Positions 28,581 to 40,689 of a DNA stretch of 64,000 nucleotides are shown here, in pieces. The translations under genes and the position numbers were made by a program. The stretch's first letter is position 1. Every line of letters begins with the position of its first letter. Location: assembly GCA_012845835.1 (NCBI GenBank), contig JABAKD010000023.1:5624137-5688136 (forward strand), read 5' to 3'. Source of the DNA: Undaria pinnatifida. Lineage: Eukaryota > Sar > Phaeophyceae > Laminariales > Alariaceae. Under the pieces are notes generated by a model. That model was not told the origin of the DNA and did no database searches. It saw only the letters and a list, made by a program, of their open reading frames with translations.

Positions 28581-29814
28581 GCTTGTATCACTCTAGGAGG
28601 AAGAGTTGGCGTTGACAGTGATTGGGTGACACGTGCTAGAGGTCGATGAGCTACTCGTTGAACGAGCGGTTATAGATAGATGTGGTATATAATTCCGTAC
28701 TACAGCAGTGGTGTCACAGCTGTTAGGTCTATTGTTGGTGTATAATTCCATGTCACAGCAGTGGTGCTACGACTGTATATCTGTGTGACGCGGTGTGTGC
28801 GTATCCTACTGCTATGCTATCTATCTGATGCAACGTATGTAGCATAGTTGTTTGTGTCATAGTTAATATTCTATTTCAATTTCTTATAAAAGAACAACTC
28901 GTACTCGTACCGTATCTATGATCAGGGTCTCGCCAGGCGACCTGGAGGGGTCTAGGTTCAGAAACCAGATCAGGCAAATGTGGAGATAGTCACCGCGACC
29001 GTGGTCCGTGGTATCGTAGCCGGCAGATGAGAACGTCATACCGGAATATATACCTCTGCGCGCAAGGCAGTAGAAGACGTACGGACGAAATTCGCTGTCG
29101 ATACTGCTGCTGTCGTGTACGGCGGCAGCAGTACCCGGGTACGTACAGTAGTGGTGCTTTCGTGGAGTAGTAGTCCGTGAGTACGATGGGCGTAATCGTA
29201 TGCCGTGACCAGGCTGCAAGGTGCGACATGAGGACATGCTCAATGTTCAAAATGAGGACACAGTACACACTAGATAGTAGCGATTAAAACGATCGATATC
29301 CTAGGAGATAGACGGTGGCCGCAGACGGCGAAACAGGAGGAGGATAGGATAAGCAAACGGTTTCTATGCAATGTATGGAAAAAGCGAAATGAGCGCCCAA
29401 ATGTTGGAGGTGTCTCTATTAGGAGTAGGAACGGTGCTCCGTCTCAAAAGGAATGCGTGGTCAATTGTCAAATTACTAAGGCGAGCAACAAATGAGAACG
29501 CCGCCCCGCCGCTCATCTTGTGTTTCGTATCTCGAAGCGCTCACTCTCAGGACTTATGTTACATGCTGTACTTCGCCCCACACGGCCCGTTGCCCTGATT
29601 GCCTCTTGCGACCCCCACTTCCATCTACGATCACGACGGACACCCAATGCGTTCTTCTCTCTGGCCGCTACGTACGCACTCCTGCTATGCCCCGACGCCG
29701 ATTGGAGCTAGTGGTGCAGCGGAAGTTTCTGGGATCTAGACATGAGGGGCGCGATCCCACCTCAAGCGTGATTTCAAAGGCACTCAATCGCGTAGCCCGA
29801 CCAAAACTTCCATT
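28581..29814. other. Unassigned 1.2 kb
   Basis: Includes a short direct repeat (GGTGTATAATTCC-type, near 28683 and 28737). Open frames at 28884-29268 (minus) and 29371-29884 (plus) lack recognisable domains. Confidence 0.3.
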
Positions 29815-30072
29815 CGGTGCGTGCTACATTAGAGGTACACCACTTTCTCCCCGAGGTTTCCTCAATTTTGGGAGCTTAAGATAACTCCCAAAAAAACGAT
29901 TTTGGAGAAAATAAAACTGCTACCGGATGAAAATCCCCATGGCCTCTAGGTACACGACGAGAATCGTAAACAAACATAAACGATATCTTCCCGTAGATTT
30001 GGATTTGGGGGGTCCCGTCATTCAGAAGTCATTTCAGCCAAAAAAAAGTATCCCTCTATCGTAGCACGTGTC
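29815..30072 (+). mobile_element. M1-family MITE, complete reference copy
   Basis: The ends are GTGCGTGCTACATTAGAGGT and CCCTCTATCGTAGCACGTGT. The interior has TTTTGGGAGCTTAAGATAAC, GGATGAAAATCCCCATGGCC and CATTCAGAAGTCATTTCAGC. It has few homopolymer expansions, so it is a good guide to family structure. Confidence 0.85.
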
Positions 30073-30076
30073 ATTT

Positions 30077-30326
30077 GAGTCGTTCTACGGTAGCCCCCCC
30101 AACTTTTATATACCGAAATCGCCGGTTTCAAAACCAGCTCACCGGTCGTGTCTCCTGATGTACGGTGTCCCGTCGACACCCCGACGTCATCGACCGATAG
30201 ACCTTTGCACACAAGAAAGTGTAGTGATACTTCTTTTTCATTAGTACCCTTCCTTGTGTCGAGCAGCCACGAGACGTTCGTTGAAGAAACTCGCTGGTTT
30301 TTGGAGGGGCTATGGTAGAATCAATC
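30077..30326 (+). mobile_element. M2-family MITE, complete reference copy
   Basis: The ends are GAGTCGTTCTACGGTAGCCC and GGGGCTATGGTAGAATCAAT. Only four bases separate it from the M1 copy on its left. The C and G runs at the ends are still short here (7 C). Confidence 0.85.
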
Positions 30327-30721
30327 ATTCGCTAGTTCTGAAACAAACGCCCTCGATAACATGCCAGACTAACCGATAGTTCGACACTTGAGGAGACAGA
30401 CCGGCCAGAAACTTCCGGGCCCAAAACGTGCAACCCGATCAGCGGGACTTTGGCCGTCGTCCTCCAGAGGATAGTTCAACCTTCCCAACGCTTTTCGATC
30501 TTCACCCAATCGTGCTGACGCACGCTCTCGCGCTTTCCGGGGGTCATTTTTGCTGCAAACGACCCCCCCCCCCTCCCCTCGAGTACGTAATAGTAGACAC
30601 TCGGGAGGGTCTCGAACCAGCGAGTCGACCCTAGCTAGTAGGTACCCGTTATGGTGTTCAACTTCGTACATGAACCATTTTTACGAGCAATAGACCAACC
30701 AACCGGAGACCCCTGTTGATT
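30327..30721. other. Unassigned 0.4 kb
   Basis: No feature recognised. Minus and plus frames of 68-100 codons overlap each other and lack domain signals. Confidence 0.3.
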
Positions 30722-31030
30722 AATCAAGGACCAAAGGTACCGTAGGGGGGTTTACGTTGTATTGAAATTCTTTTTTTTTTTGCAGTGTCTCCGTTGTCTC
30801 ACGCGAGAGCGAGTGACCCCCCGGTTCCTTGCGGCCATAGGCTTTCGTGCTCTGCTTTACATTTTTGCGCGATCAATGCTTAAATGGGATGGTTAGCTAG
30901 TTTGCGCCAAAGTAACCACCTAATAACGCGTTCTGGTCTGTGAGAGATACAGAAGTCACTCGAGTGCGATTTCTGAACACAAGGTTGTGCCAAAGGGGGG
31001 GGAACCCCCCACCGCAGCCTTGCTCCAGGG
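30722..31030 (+). mobile_element. M3-family element
   Basis: Starts CAAGGACCAAAGGTACCGTA, then GTCTCACGCGAGAGCGAGTG, CGGTTCCTTGCGGCCATAGG, GGATGGTTAGCTAG, CAGAAGTCACTCGAGTGCGA and GGGGGGGGAACCCCCC. The middle closely follows 60748-61010. Confidence 0.6.
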
Positions 31031-33440
31031 TATGATTTATGTTGTTCAACTATCGTGTGATTCGGAATCGACCGTGGGATTCGGCATCTGTAGTGCGGTT
31101 AGGAAAACTCTCGTGCGATCGAGGAATAGGCACGTACACGTGTAACGGGTCACGGAATCTGCGCAGCATGTAAGAAACATAACAATGGTAGCCCCCTCTG
31201 GCTTGGACCACACACCCTGCGCTGATTCGGCGGAGATTATTTTGTTGTGCGTTCGCATAAGGAGTAGGATGGTTCTTAGAGGAGCGCTAGGACTCGATAT
31301 GATTGGCTGTGATATTAGTAGGAGTTGGTTTTTAATCTTACTTCAAGTGTGCAAAACGTCACGCACGTGGCTTGTGGAGTGACCGACGTACGCAGATAGC
31401 AGCTTGCGCTCAGGAGTTACGTCAGGGGTGACGTCTTGGATGATGCTTTGTATTCCTTGCCAGTACGAGAGCCGGTCCTCGTAGCTTGGCTATGGTCAAG
31501 CTATTTCCCCCACGCCCCCCTCTCTGTCACTCGTGTATCCTGACCAAACCAAGCAATCATTGCTCCGTATTAATAAGAGAGGTCTACTGTTATCTGTGGG
31601 GCTTTATACCTCTGCCCACCTGTGGTCTCGCGATAGACACACCTGTGCACCCCTTCTGTGGACTCTATCGTCAAGGATCCCCCAAGGCAACACCTTAATA
31701 GTCTATACACATAGTCAGCCCACTAGACCGTCGTCGACGCCACCCTTGCTGTATGTACGTTTCCCCATCGGCAATGCCTGCTACAGATATAAGAGTGCTG
31801 AGTTGTAAGAGGGCAGATATCTGGCCTCCGAAGAATTTAGACGTAGGGCATGGCGGCGGGCATCTTCCCATTTTGCAAGTCGCCAGGTTGGACCTACAAT
31901 CAACCATGGAAACTCTGTCCGCTTCACACATGTTTGTTCTTGGTATCATGAGCGAAGCGCCTTGTGTTCTACCTACTCTTGAATGCATGCCTACCTCTTG
32001 CTTCACCTACCGCATCCAACCTGGGAAGCTGGGAGAGAAAAAATAAAGGTTCTTCTGTCGTGTGTATCCTTGCCCGCGAGAGTTCGTTCGTAGGGGAACG
32101 ACACACTACTGGTGCGCAGCAAATCACACGCGAAGATATGTTCACCCATCGCGTTGAGTGTGGGCAGGGCCACCAGGTACGGAGAGTCTCAGGGGAAAAA
32201 AGTGGGGGCGAAGAGAGAGATAGATAACAGGGACCTCTTCTTCTTTCGTTAACCTCTTTTTACCCTCTAGTCTACAGAGTGGATAGAGAAGATGGAGTCG
32301 CTTGAGTGGAGTTGCTCATTTTTCTTCCGTCAACCCCTTAGTCTACCCTCTGAAGAAGGAGTTCGAAAAAATACGCATTTTGTTCGGGGAGGAAGTAGCG
32401 ACAAATAAAAAACGGTGGTTGTCGGGCCATCGACATGTCGATACCGTTGGCAAAGACCGCCCTTGCTGCAAGTAATTGCGACGCGAGCTCCGTGAGCCCT
32501 GGCCTAGGTCGGCAAAAGAGCAAGCTCGGGTTCCTTCAAATTACGGTCGCTTTGCACGTTACGTACACGCGAATTCATAAACACCAATGCATTGAAAAAC
32601 ATTCGCAACGTATACCCCACCTACCCCGCCACCGCCAAAGAAATCAAACAACAAACCATATGGAGCAGCAGCAGCACTATCCACCGCCGCCAAGGTCCCG
32701 TCAGCGGCAACCTTTGAAACAGAGTACTAGACTGCTTGACTACTTATCAATGCGCGTAGCGAGGTGGGCCAAGAGTTTTGCCACTCTCACCTGTCGGCCT
32801 TGCAAATTTTGTGCATCTCGCCACCTGTCATTCTCAGCCTGCTGACAGCGAGGATCGAGCACGCAGGATTGCATGTAATCATGTGATGATGGTCGGATCG
32901 GGATCTTCAAAAGGCAAAACTCACAGCTCTCACCTCTGGTCAAAACTCCAAACTGACATCAAGTTGCGATACCCCCGATACCCTCCAAAGTAACGCCTCG
33001 ATATACATCGCACTCCTAGTTTTGAACTGCCAGGTAGAGTGAGCGGCAGTGCGGCAGTAAACACACACCCTTGAAGGACGAAAGGACTGCTGCTGTGCTG
33101 CCTTCGCGTTTCTTACTGGCGTCATAGAGTTGGACACATAGTCTAGAGACTAGTCGATCACCTCTGGCAGAGGGAGATAGAGCAAAAGCGGAATGAGCAA
33201 AAGACGAAAGACCGGAAGCAGGTGAGAGTTGCACAACATGTCGCCGCCTCTGGTGGTGTACTCCACCGTATTTTGCAATTGGTATTTTGGTACAGCGGCA
33301 TACCACCCGCGTCGGCCTTGCTTGTCTGGGTTACCGGTATGCTCGCAGAAAACGCTAGTTCTAGACTACATGAGAATCCCGTACTGCGCACCAGTGTTGG
33401 AGACCTAATAGGAAACAGGGTAATCTGATAAGAACGGCAC
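31031..33440. other. Unassigned 2.4 kb
   Basis: No element ends or tandem repeats seen. Overlapping frames on both strands around 31700-32050, 32440-32850 and 33020-33430 show no family motif and are treated as chance. A spliced gene cannot be excluded. Confidence 0.3.
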
Positions 33441-34660
33441 GCTATCTAACAGGAATACGAGAAATCCAGGAGTCGATGTTCTGAAGTTTGTGTAGGTGGT
33501 AGAACGCACCCTCCCTCGAATGAGAAACGCGGCCTGGTCGGTGCTTCGGTTTCTTTTTCGATGTCCTGATGTCCTGTACCTCGTACTGCCGCATACGAGC
33601 TGATTCTAGCGAAAGGCGACAACAAGAATTGGTTGAAGAGCACGCGTTAGGGTCATTTCTGACGACACTTTTATGGCAAGCTTCTTGCCAATTTGGCGAG
33701 GTTTTGGAAAGTTGGACTTGCCAAAATAGCGAAAAACTTGCCAAAGTTTTTTTTCGACGTTTCCGTTCCGCTTCGTTGGCAAGTTTTTGAAAAGTGAGAT
33801 ATTCCTTTTTTCATTTGCCAATTTAGGACAGTAACACCAACGCGAGGTTGTACAAACCAGACCACCCCACGACGCCCGACGCTAGTCTTGCTCTAACTTC
33901 TGTAATAGCGGGAGGTAAGGAGGATACACGGTGCCATTGGGAGCAGCTATGATAGGGCTGGCGAAACTGGCAGTGACGCCCGCGTAGATGTCACATGGGC
34001 GTCGTTTTGAGCGGGTGCTGAAGCATCATCGCAAAACAGCAGCCGCCCCAGCTTTTCGCAGGCCAATTTGGCCGGGCTGGAAGGACTGCCAACCTCTGAG
34101 GTACATGGGCTGTGCCTGGAGTCCTTTCTGCGCCAGCTTTTACTCTGTGGAGAGCGTCGGCGTGCTGTTGGCATCCTTCTGCTGCTGCTGTGAGGGGTTT
34201 GAAAAATTCTGAGGGCGTTTTGCTAAGAAACTTGTCAAATATTTCCAAAAACTTGCCAAATGTGCAGTTTTTCGCGTTATAAAGTTTTGTCGTCTTTTTG
34301 GAAAGTGTTGCCGATGCTTTCTTGCCGAAATATCAAGTTTTTGGAAATTTCGTGTGGTCGGTAGAAACGACTCTTAGCCCCGTCAGCCGTGCGTGTACGT
34401 TCCATTTTCCGTGCACCTGGTAGTCTACAGAAGTACCCTATAGGACAACACGTACCTGGTACGATGAGGAATACAGGCTGCCATTCATACTGAAGTTTTG
34501 TGGAGAACGCACCCTCTCTCTCGAAAACAGAAACCCAACCTGAGTAAGTATTTTAGGTTCTTGATATATGTGTCCTGTACACTGACATTGACACGTAATA
34601 CCAGGTACCAGGCAAGAAAAGGGGTACAGTACTGCAATACGGAAGACGCGCCGTACAACT
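33441..34660 (+). repeat. Dispersed repeat B copies and TTGCCAA-rich DNA
   Basis: 33480-33600 and 34480-34600 share TCTGAAGTTTGTG-like sequence, GAACGCACCCTC, GAGAAACSCRRCCTG and TGTCCTGTAC. Relatives lie at 38130-38180, 38460-38580 and 38995-39110. Between them (33650-33830 and 34050-34350) is DNA with recurring TTGCCAA and AACTTGCCAAA motifs. Confidence 0.5.
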
Positions 34661-34677
34661 GCTTACAGATATCGATC

Positions 34678-34775
34678 TCCTGAGAGGCCATGAGAGGCCT
34701 CGATTTCTTTCGCTTTCCACACTGGCTTTAAGACATTCTCCTCTCCGGGCGGCTGAGCGGGCTCGGATGCCTGAA
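34678..34775 (+). repeat. Dispersed repeat C, copy 1
   Basis: GAGAGGCCATGAGAGGCCTC, TTTCGCTTTCCACACTGG, TTTAAGACATTCTCCTCTCC and GGCTGAGCGGG. The same series recurs at 45838-45935 and, shortened, near 46280-46320. Confidence 0.7.
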
Positions 34776-35880
34776 ACGGCGGTTCTCAGACCGGTGACAG
34801 TAGTTGAAGGCCAAAACTTTGAAATTCCCGAAGATCCCACCCACTCTTTGCCCGAACGGTCGCCTGTGGGCCCAATCATTATTTTTTTTTCACTTTCCAG
34901 AATTCCGAGAAAAACGGTTTCTTGCGGTGATCTCGGCCAACATCTGCTTGATAATTCTCAAGCAGATCTTGGATTGGACGCGGCGTAATTTCGTTTCCTC
35001 CAGACACTTCGTTCGACACAATCAACGACAGCGTCGTGAACTCTGAACATGGCGAGCTCGTTAGGGGCTCCGACCCACCCTTGGTGTACAGCGCGCTCAC
35101 TCTACGGCCGGTGATTTGTGGCGGGCGCCGATCAGGCTTCTGGTAAAGCGCATTGGGCGGCTGGTGTGTAGAAAACTCAGAGAAAAACTGTCTATCGTCT
35201 CCCAACGGGCGGAAAACATCATTTTGAGAGGACATGACGGAAGACCACAGGGCAACACAAGCAACTTCTCACGCCCTAGGGCGTGGATCGAGATGAAATC
35301 TTCAGCGCTGTCACCTATACTTATGTGACCTTGTCCGGGGCGAAGAGCAGTGACCATGGGTTGTCTTTTATCTCGAGATCGAAGGTCAATCGTGTTGTTG
35401 GACAATGTTGATCAAGGCTTGATGAAAAATAGACAAATTGACCTGTCGGACCGCATGGCCAAAAGAAGAGCCAGAAAAAAAAATGTTTTACTCGCTTTTC
35501 CCCCATAGCGACGTTACCCGGAACATTTCAGCAAATAACCCAATAACCCCACAAAAAAGGTTCGGCGAAAAAAAATTGGCCATACTATCGACTTTGCTTT
35601 GTCATCGGTCTCAGCGCTTGTATTTATTTATTTTTGTACATTCATGTTTAAGAAAGTCATTTGTTTGGGGAAGTTGAATTTTTTGCTTCCCCTAGTCTAA
35701 GTTTAAAACTCCTGTTTTTTGGGAATACCACATACTACCTGGACACCGCCTCTCGTTGCTTGGCGTTTCGCTTTCTTCTCTTTTCTTTTCTTTCCTTTAT
35801 CTTCTTTTCTTTTCTTTGTTTTTTTCTCCAATTGACTTGCATCTGTCGTGCGTATGCGTTGTGATAGATACTACGTGTAA
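34776..35880. other. Unassigned 1.1 kb
   Basis: Minus frames at 34879-35235 and 35097-35405 overlap in two phases without a known domain. A CTTTTCTTTTC pyrimidine tract lies at 35770-35825. Confidence 0.3.
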
Positions 35881-36003
35881 TATATATATATTATATAAAT
35901 TAAAATACACTCCAGCTGTGAGATCGAAGATTTCGTCGAAACTCATCTTTGCAAGCTGTGTGTGATACTCCGATCGCGCGCATTACGAGTTGTGTGTCCT
36001 AAT
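35881..36003 (+). repeat. Dispersed repeat A, partial third copy
   Basis: After a TA-rich run (35880-35900), AAATACACTCCAGCTGTGAG to GATCGCGCGCATTACGAGTT matches the outer part of 11075-11262. Confidence 0.8.
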
Positions 36004-36227
36004 ATATATACGTGGTAGTCTTTCTTGGGTGGCAAGCGGTGTAGTCGGTTTCTCCATGCGTGGGTAATGAGACGTATGCACCGGTACGGGCCTGGCAAAT
36101 CGTAGACTGACTCCCGATTTCACTTTTATATGTTTCTGGTGGAGGCATGAATTGCGTCAGCTGTGATATATGCGTGTACCACCTTGGGTTGTGTGTGTTT
36201 TCCCTGGGATATTCCTCAGCTTCAGAG

Positions 36228-36291
36228 TGACTGGAGCCTGTCCTGTGACCACGGACTTGATTATGCGAGTTAATGTGAGAACAACAACAAC
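36228..36291 (+). repeat. Dispersed repeat D with AAC tail, copy 1
   Basis: GACTGGAGCCTGTCCTGTGA, CCACGGACTTGATTATGCGA, GTTAATGTGAGAACAACAAC. Identical over about 60 bases to 53800-53863, where the AAC run is longer. A simple-repeat 3' tail would fit a retroposon. Confidence 0.75.
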
Positions 36292-36294
36292 ATC

Positions 36295-36735
36295 GATATA
36301 TCAGGTTATCATCTTTTCTTTGATTTTTTCTTTCTAGCGTTGTGTATCAACCCAAATACGGGGTTGATATGATACTTGATATTTTGGACGGAACCGACGT
36401 GATATTATCATGACATGTATGACAACATACCACGATATACCGATATATCAGGTTATTAGCTTTTCTTTGACTTTTTCCTTCTAGCGTTGTGTATCAACCC
36501 AAATACAGGGTTGATATGGTACTTGATATTTCGGACGGAATCAACGTGACATTATCATGACATGCATATCAACATACCTTGATACATCGATATATCAGGT
36601 TATTAGCTTTTCTTTGACTTTTTCCTTCTAGCGTTGTGTATCAACCCAAATACAGGGTTGATATGATACTTGATATTTTGGACGGAATCGATGTGATGTT
36701 ATCATGGCATGTGTATCAACATACATTGATACATC
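36295..36735 (+). repeat. 147 bp tandem repeat, three units
   Basis: Units start at 36295, 36442 and 36589, each exactly 147 bp. A fourth unit starts at 36736 but is lost after about 15 bases. Each unit contains GATATATCAGGTTAT, TCTAGCGTTGTGTATCAACC and GGGTTGATATGATACTTGAT. Units 2 and 3 are more alike than unit 1. Confidence 0.9.
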
Positions 36736-36759
36736 GATCTATCAGGTTATCATGATATC

Positions 36760-37303
36760 TTGATATTTTTGGAAGGTTTCAAAAACAGCGCAACAGAGCC
36801 CCGATGAGTTGAAATTTCACGACGAGTCAAATCACCGCACACGCGCAGGCATGCGCACGTCAGTAGCGGTGATGGTATGTGCTCGATTGGTAATAGATCC
36901 CTCTGAAATAACTTGTTTAGCTGCAGCCTGTATCAGGTATCGGAGACAGCAACATGTCTATGCAAGTAAATCAAGGCACACTCGCACCTGTGTGTGGTTG
37001 TATCATACCTGGTACGCCTCTTCTATGTAGTTTATTAGGTCGTTTTGTGGACCTACGCCATATAGACGCGGCTGACAAGCAAACTCTGTACGGCACGAGT
37101 AGTATCACACAAACCCAGCCCACTATAAGCAGACACGTGAAACCCATGAACATACATACAGTCCGGAGTATTTATTATACGATGATGTCTACAACGATGT
37201 ACAACCCTGTAACTTTTTCTGTCATTTGCATGCGACAATTCGTTCCCTCCGGGTCCCTGCAAGCGGTACTTCGCACTTGGCACTTGGCGCCCTACAGCAT
37301 TCT
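36760..37303. other. Unassigned 0.5 kb
   Basis: No repeat or gene recognised. It may include more of the decayed hAT element, read on the minus strand. Confidence 0.3.
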
Positions 37304-37507
37304 CTACCGGATGTTATGTTTGATGATTTCGTGCAAGAACACGATGTCTGCTACCCGCTCCTCACCCAGGCGGTTCCGGTGCTTCGTGCCCACGAGTCCG
37401 CCTACCGAGAGAAGACGCTCGGACCCAGCAGAAAATGCTTGAACCGCAAGGTACTTGCGAGCTAGCCTGGCGATGTGGGGATGCACGGCCTGGGCCTTCG
37501 CCCACAA
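37304..37507 (-). pseudogene. hAT transposase C-terminal dimerisation domain, fragment
   Basis: The minus frame encodes LWAKAQAVHPHIARLARKYL, then AVQAFSAGSERLLSVGGLV, GTKHRNRLGEERVADIVFLH. The pattern (Trp, hydrophobic-Ala-Arg-Lys-Tyr-Leu, Ser-Ala-x-Ser-Glu-Arg, Ser-x-Gly, Arg-Asn-Arg-Leu, hydrophobic end) is the hAT dimerisation domain. The catalytic core upstream (to the right) was not found. There is no ATG at its start, so this is a relic. Confidence 0.7.
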
Positions 37508-37599
37508 CGCCAGCGTGCCGCCAGCGTTGTTCGCGTCGTCTATCCGCTACATGGTTGGGCCGCACAAAAAGGGGCGTTACATGACGCAAACGCCTCTTT

Positions 37600-37735
37600 C
37601 TGTGTATGAAAATATCAACTTATCAAGTCCCCTTGATGTGATATATCATGATAAGTTGATATATATCAACGTATCAGCCTTGTGTCGATGCGATAGTTGA
37701 TACTGTATCAACTCAACTTATATCAACATATCACG
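37600..37735. repeat. TATCAAC/GTTGATA-rich palindromic stretch
   Basis: Recurrent TATCAACTTATCA, TGATAAGTTGATATATATCA and ATCAACTCAACTTATATCAA give several overlapping hairpins. Word usage resembles the 147 bp repeat at 36295. Confidence 0.55.
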
Positions 37736-37756
37736 CGTGATGATTTGGGTCTGCGG

Positions 37757-38093
37757 TGCTGTGCCGTGCTGCGCTGTGCTTTCTTTGGAGCATGCAGCAG
37801 TACCAGGTATCATGCGATACCCGGTACCGACCGGTATGTATGTACGTATGTACTCTTTTTTTCGCTTTCTTCATTTGATTGTCCTCTCTCGGTCCTCCTT
37901 TTTTTCTCGAAAATTACACCCATACTGGCGATCAGAACGTGACTTCGTCAACAAGCACACACAACGCAGCACAGGGCAATCAGCTCTGCGTCTACAGCAG
38001 CTCTTGGCTTTATCAAATCGTTAGATGCACCAAATCATGGGCCTCTTCTTTCTGCATCCTTCACATTTAGTTGTATTCTTCCTAGCGCGAGCG
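37757..38093 (+). repeat. Dispersed repeat E, copy 1 (about 330 bp)
   Basis: Shares GTGCCGTGCTGCGCTGTGCT, AGCAGTACCAGGTA, GATCAGAACGTGACNNC, ACAGGGCAAT, CAGCTCTTGGC and CACCAAATCATGG with 46485-46807, in the same order and orientation. Confidence 0.75.
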
Positions 38094-38289
38094 AGCCCTT
38101 GTATAGACTACAGGAACATGAGAAACCCGGGAGCCGGTATAATGAACGTCGTGTATAACGCACCCTCCCCCATACCCTGGTACAAAAAACCCAGCGTTGA
38201 TCAGTGCTCGAGTTTATCAGTAGGTGTCATATACCTGGTACCGCTGCGCGTATACCAATTGGTTCCAGCTGGAGACGAGGCTTTTCTCC

Positions 38290-38590
38290 TTGTGAGTAGT
38301 CGTGCGCATTCTCGACGAGCATGTGTTGCTCTCACTCGAACGCCGTGTGTGTACGTTCCACTGTCCGTATATTATACGAGGGACAACACAGGAAACCTGA
38401 CAAGGGCCGGGGTAATAAAAATCAAGGGCAGGTTGATATCTACAGCTATATAAGAAATGCGGGAGCCGGAATTCTGAAGTGCATGCAGGACGCACCTTGT
38501 CCCAATTAAGAAACTCAACCTGAGTCCGTTTTTCCGTTTCTTATTGCTATTTGTGTCCGGCACCCCGTACTGCTGTTATATAGAAACTGG
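38290..38590 (+). repeat. 300 bp direct repeat F, copy 1
   Basis: CGACGAGCATGTGTTGCTCT, CACTCGAACGCCGTGTGTGT, GGTTGATATCTACAGCTATA and GGACGCACCTTGTCCCA recur at 38822-39115 with small differences. The 3' part overlaps dispersed repeat B. Confidence 0.85.
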
Positions 38591-38821
38591 TCGCCCTTTT
38601 GTTCAAACGCCCCACCTACAATCGAAATTGGCCAGAGTACTAAACACTTCTACGCAATTAATATCACGTCCTCATCTTTCTAGCCATCCATGACGTAGCT
38701 TTCGTTCACCCCACCCCCCCCCCCCCTACGCCCCCTCCTTCCCCACGACCCGCACCATCGCCTAGACCTAGCACCACGAGTATAGCAAACCCCTACATCT
38801 ATGCGACCTAAGCATGTTGTT
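38591..38821. other. Spacer between repeat F copies
   Basis: Contains a C-rich run (38709-38727). Nothing else recognised. Confidence 0.4.
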
Positions 38822-39115
38822 TAATGAGTAGTCGCGCGCATTTCTCGACGAGCATGTGTTGCTCTCACTCGAACGCCGTGTGTGTACTGTCCGTACATCA
38901 TACCAGGTACAATACAGGGAACCTGACAAGACACGGGGTAATAAAAATGAAAGGCAGGTTGATATCTACAGCTATATAAGAAATGCGGGAGGCGGTATTC
39001 TGAAGTACATGTAGGACGCACCTTGTCCCAGTTGAAAAACCCAATCTGAGTCCGTTTTTCGATTCCTTATTACTTATTGTGTCCTCCACCCCGTACTGCT
39101 GTTATATATAAACAG
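38822..39115 (+). repeat. 300 bp direct repeat F, copy 2
   Basis: Offset from copy 1 by about 530 bases. Has lost about 15 bases around the GTACGTTCCACTGTCCG segment. Confidence 0.85.
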
Positions 39116-40689
39116 GTTGCAGTGACAAGCGAGACATTTCTCCGTTAAATGGCCATGCGAATTGCTCGACGAGCACGCGTTACTCTCACTCGAGCACTAT
39201 GCGCTTAGGTTCATATTTGCGTATGCCCTTAACTCTCCTTTCTACTCGGTGGCGGACGCGGCGGCGAGGCGCAGCCGTTGGCGTGCTCTCCATACTGCTC
39301 AATCCACCAGTAAACGTGGCCACATTCGAGAAAGCCATTCATTGGTCCAAGACTAATATTTCGGGGTGTTTCACTGGCAAACACAAGCACACACAGAAGT
39401 TTGCGGTTCGCACCCTGATCCCACCCAAGTCTGATCCCAGCCGGACCTAACTAAGCCCTCCGAACAGACCCCAGGCGTGTAAGTAGCCGCCGGCAGGGCC
39501 CACCATGCACCCTGATCTCACGCCCAATAAAGCGCCCTTCAATCCGCACGAGCCCCACCAAGTTGCCGATGTTGTATTGTTGCATTTTTATCGGCGACCA
39601 GAAACCGGCACACTTGTTTATTTCGGGATAGATCGAAGGATTCGCTCTGGATGCGAGTACGAAACACACCCCGCTGCACATTGTACCCTGTACCTGTTTC
39701 TATTCTCGATTCATCAGCGGGCATCAGGTGCATTTGATTTCGTCTTCAGTGTTATGTAGAATGGCGTGAGGTAGCCCCAGCCTCGATCTAAATACCCACT
39801 CTTTTTTTTCTCCCTGGGCAGGGGCGCCTGGCACGAGCGCGTTGTTATATGATCGGGGCGCTTTGCTCGCACCATTCAGCGTGATTTCAGAAAGAGTTGC
39901 CCCAATGGTGACAGCTAGGCCCTAGCATTGCATGCCTTAAAATATGCATCGATGCCCTTTTTTGCAAAACCGGTGCCTTGTCCTTTTGTCACTCCCAAAA
40001 AACCGTTTATTGTGTCCAAATCCACCACCGTTAAGCCGGAAACCCCAAGGGATAGGGTAGAGATTATAGGCATTTCGTGAAGAAAGTTCTGTCTCTGTGG
40101 GCCCAGCACATTTGAAATACATTTCTCCTTGTTCACTACGTTTGGGAGTTCCCGTCCACCTAGAGGCGTATTGGTTGAACACGACACCTGCCGATCAAGG
40201 TAAGTAAAGCACTTGGTTCTGCAACAAGTATGGTACTCCAATTCTAACTATTTTCCTCCCAAAACCTGGTCCCAAGAACCTTAAATCTTATCACCACTGC
40301 CGTCGTCAGAAATTGTGCGTGTGCGCGGGTAGGTCATGGCTAGTTCGGTGCGAGTCGACGAGGGGAGAAAGGGCTGAGGTCTTCTCGCGCTACACTATCG
40401 GCAAGCAACGAATTGGGAGGGGGGGAGAAAAGCCTGCTGTGTGGCCCTGGACCCGAGTGTCGTCTAGTGAGGGAGAAAGACAAGGACAAAGCGAGAAGAT
40501 GTTTGATGGGATGAGCGAAATGTAATGAATCAAGTCGTAAATTCGCCCAAAGAAAGGTAAAAGGGCAATAGGAATTCATCGTACGTACATGCCAGGGGCA
40601 CCGCTGTACGTAGGCAGAAACAGTGCGCAGGTGATAAAACACTGGTTGTCCTGCATGCTAATGGGTGAAAGGATCCAAGGTTGTGTTTT
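39116..40689. other. Unassigned 1.6 kb, with one open minus frame
   Basis: A 108-codon minus frame at 39915-40241 has a protein-like end (SGLTVVDLDTINGFLGV, then GIDAYFKACNARA) but no family I recognise. Frames at 39505-39759 and the opposite strand overlap. Status open. Confidence 0.3.

Noticed and set aside
39915-40241. Minus frame of 108 codons as a real gene
   Set aside because: Composition is plausible, but there is no recognised motif, splice evidence or conserved copy. Left as open.
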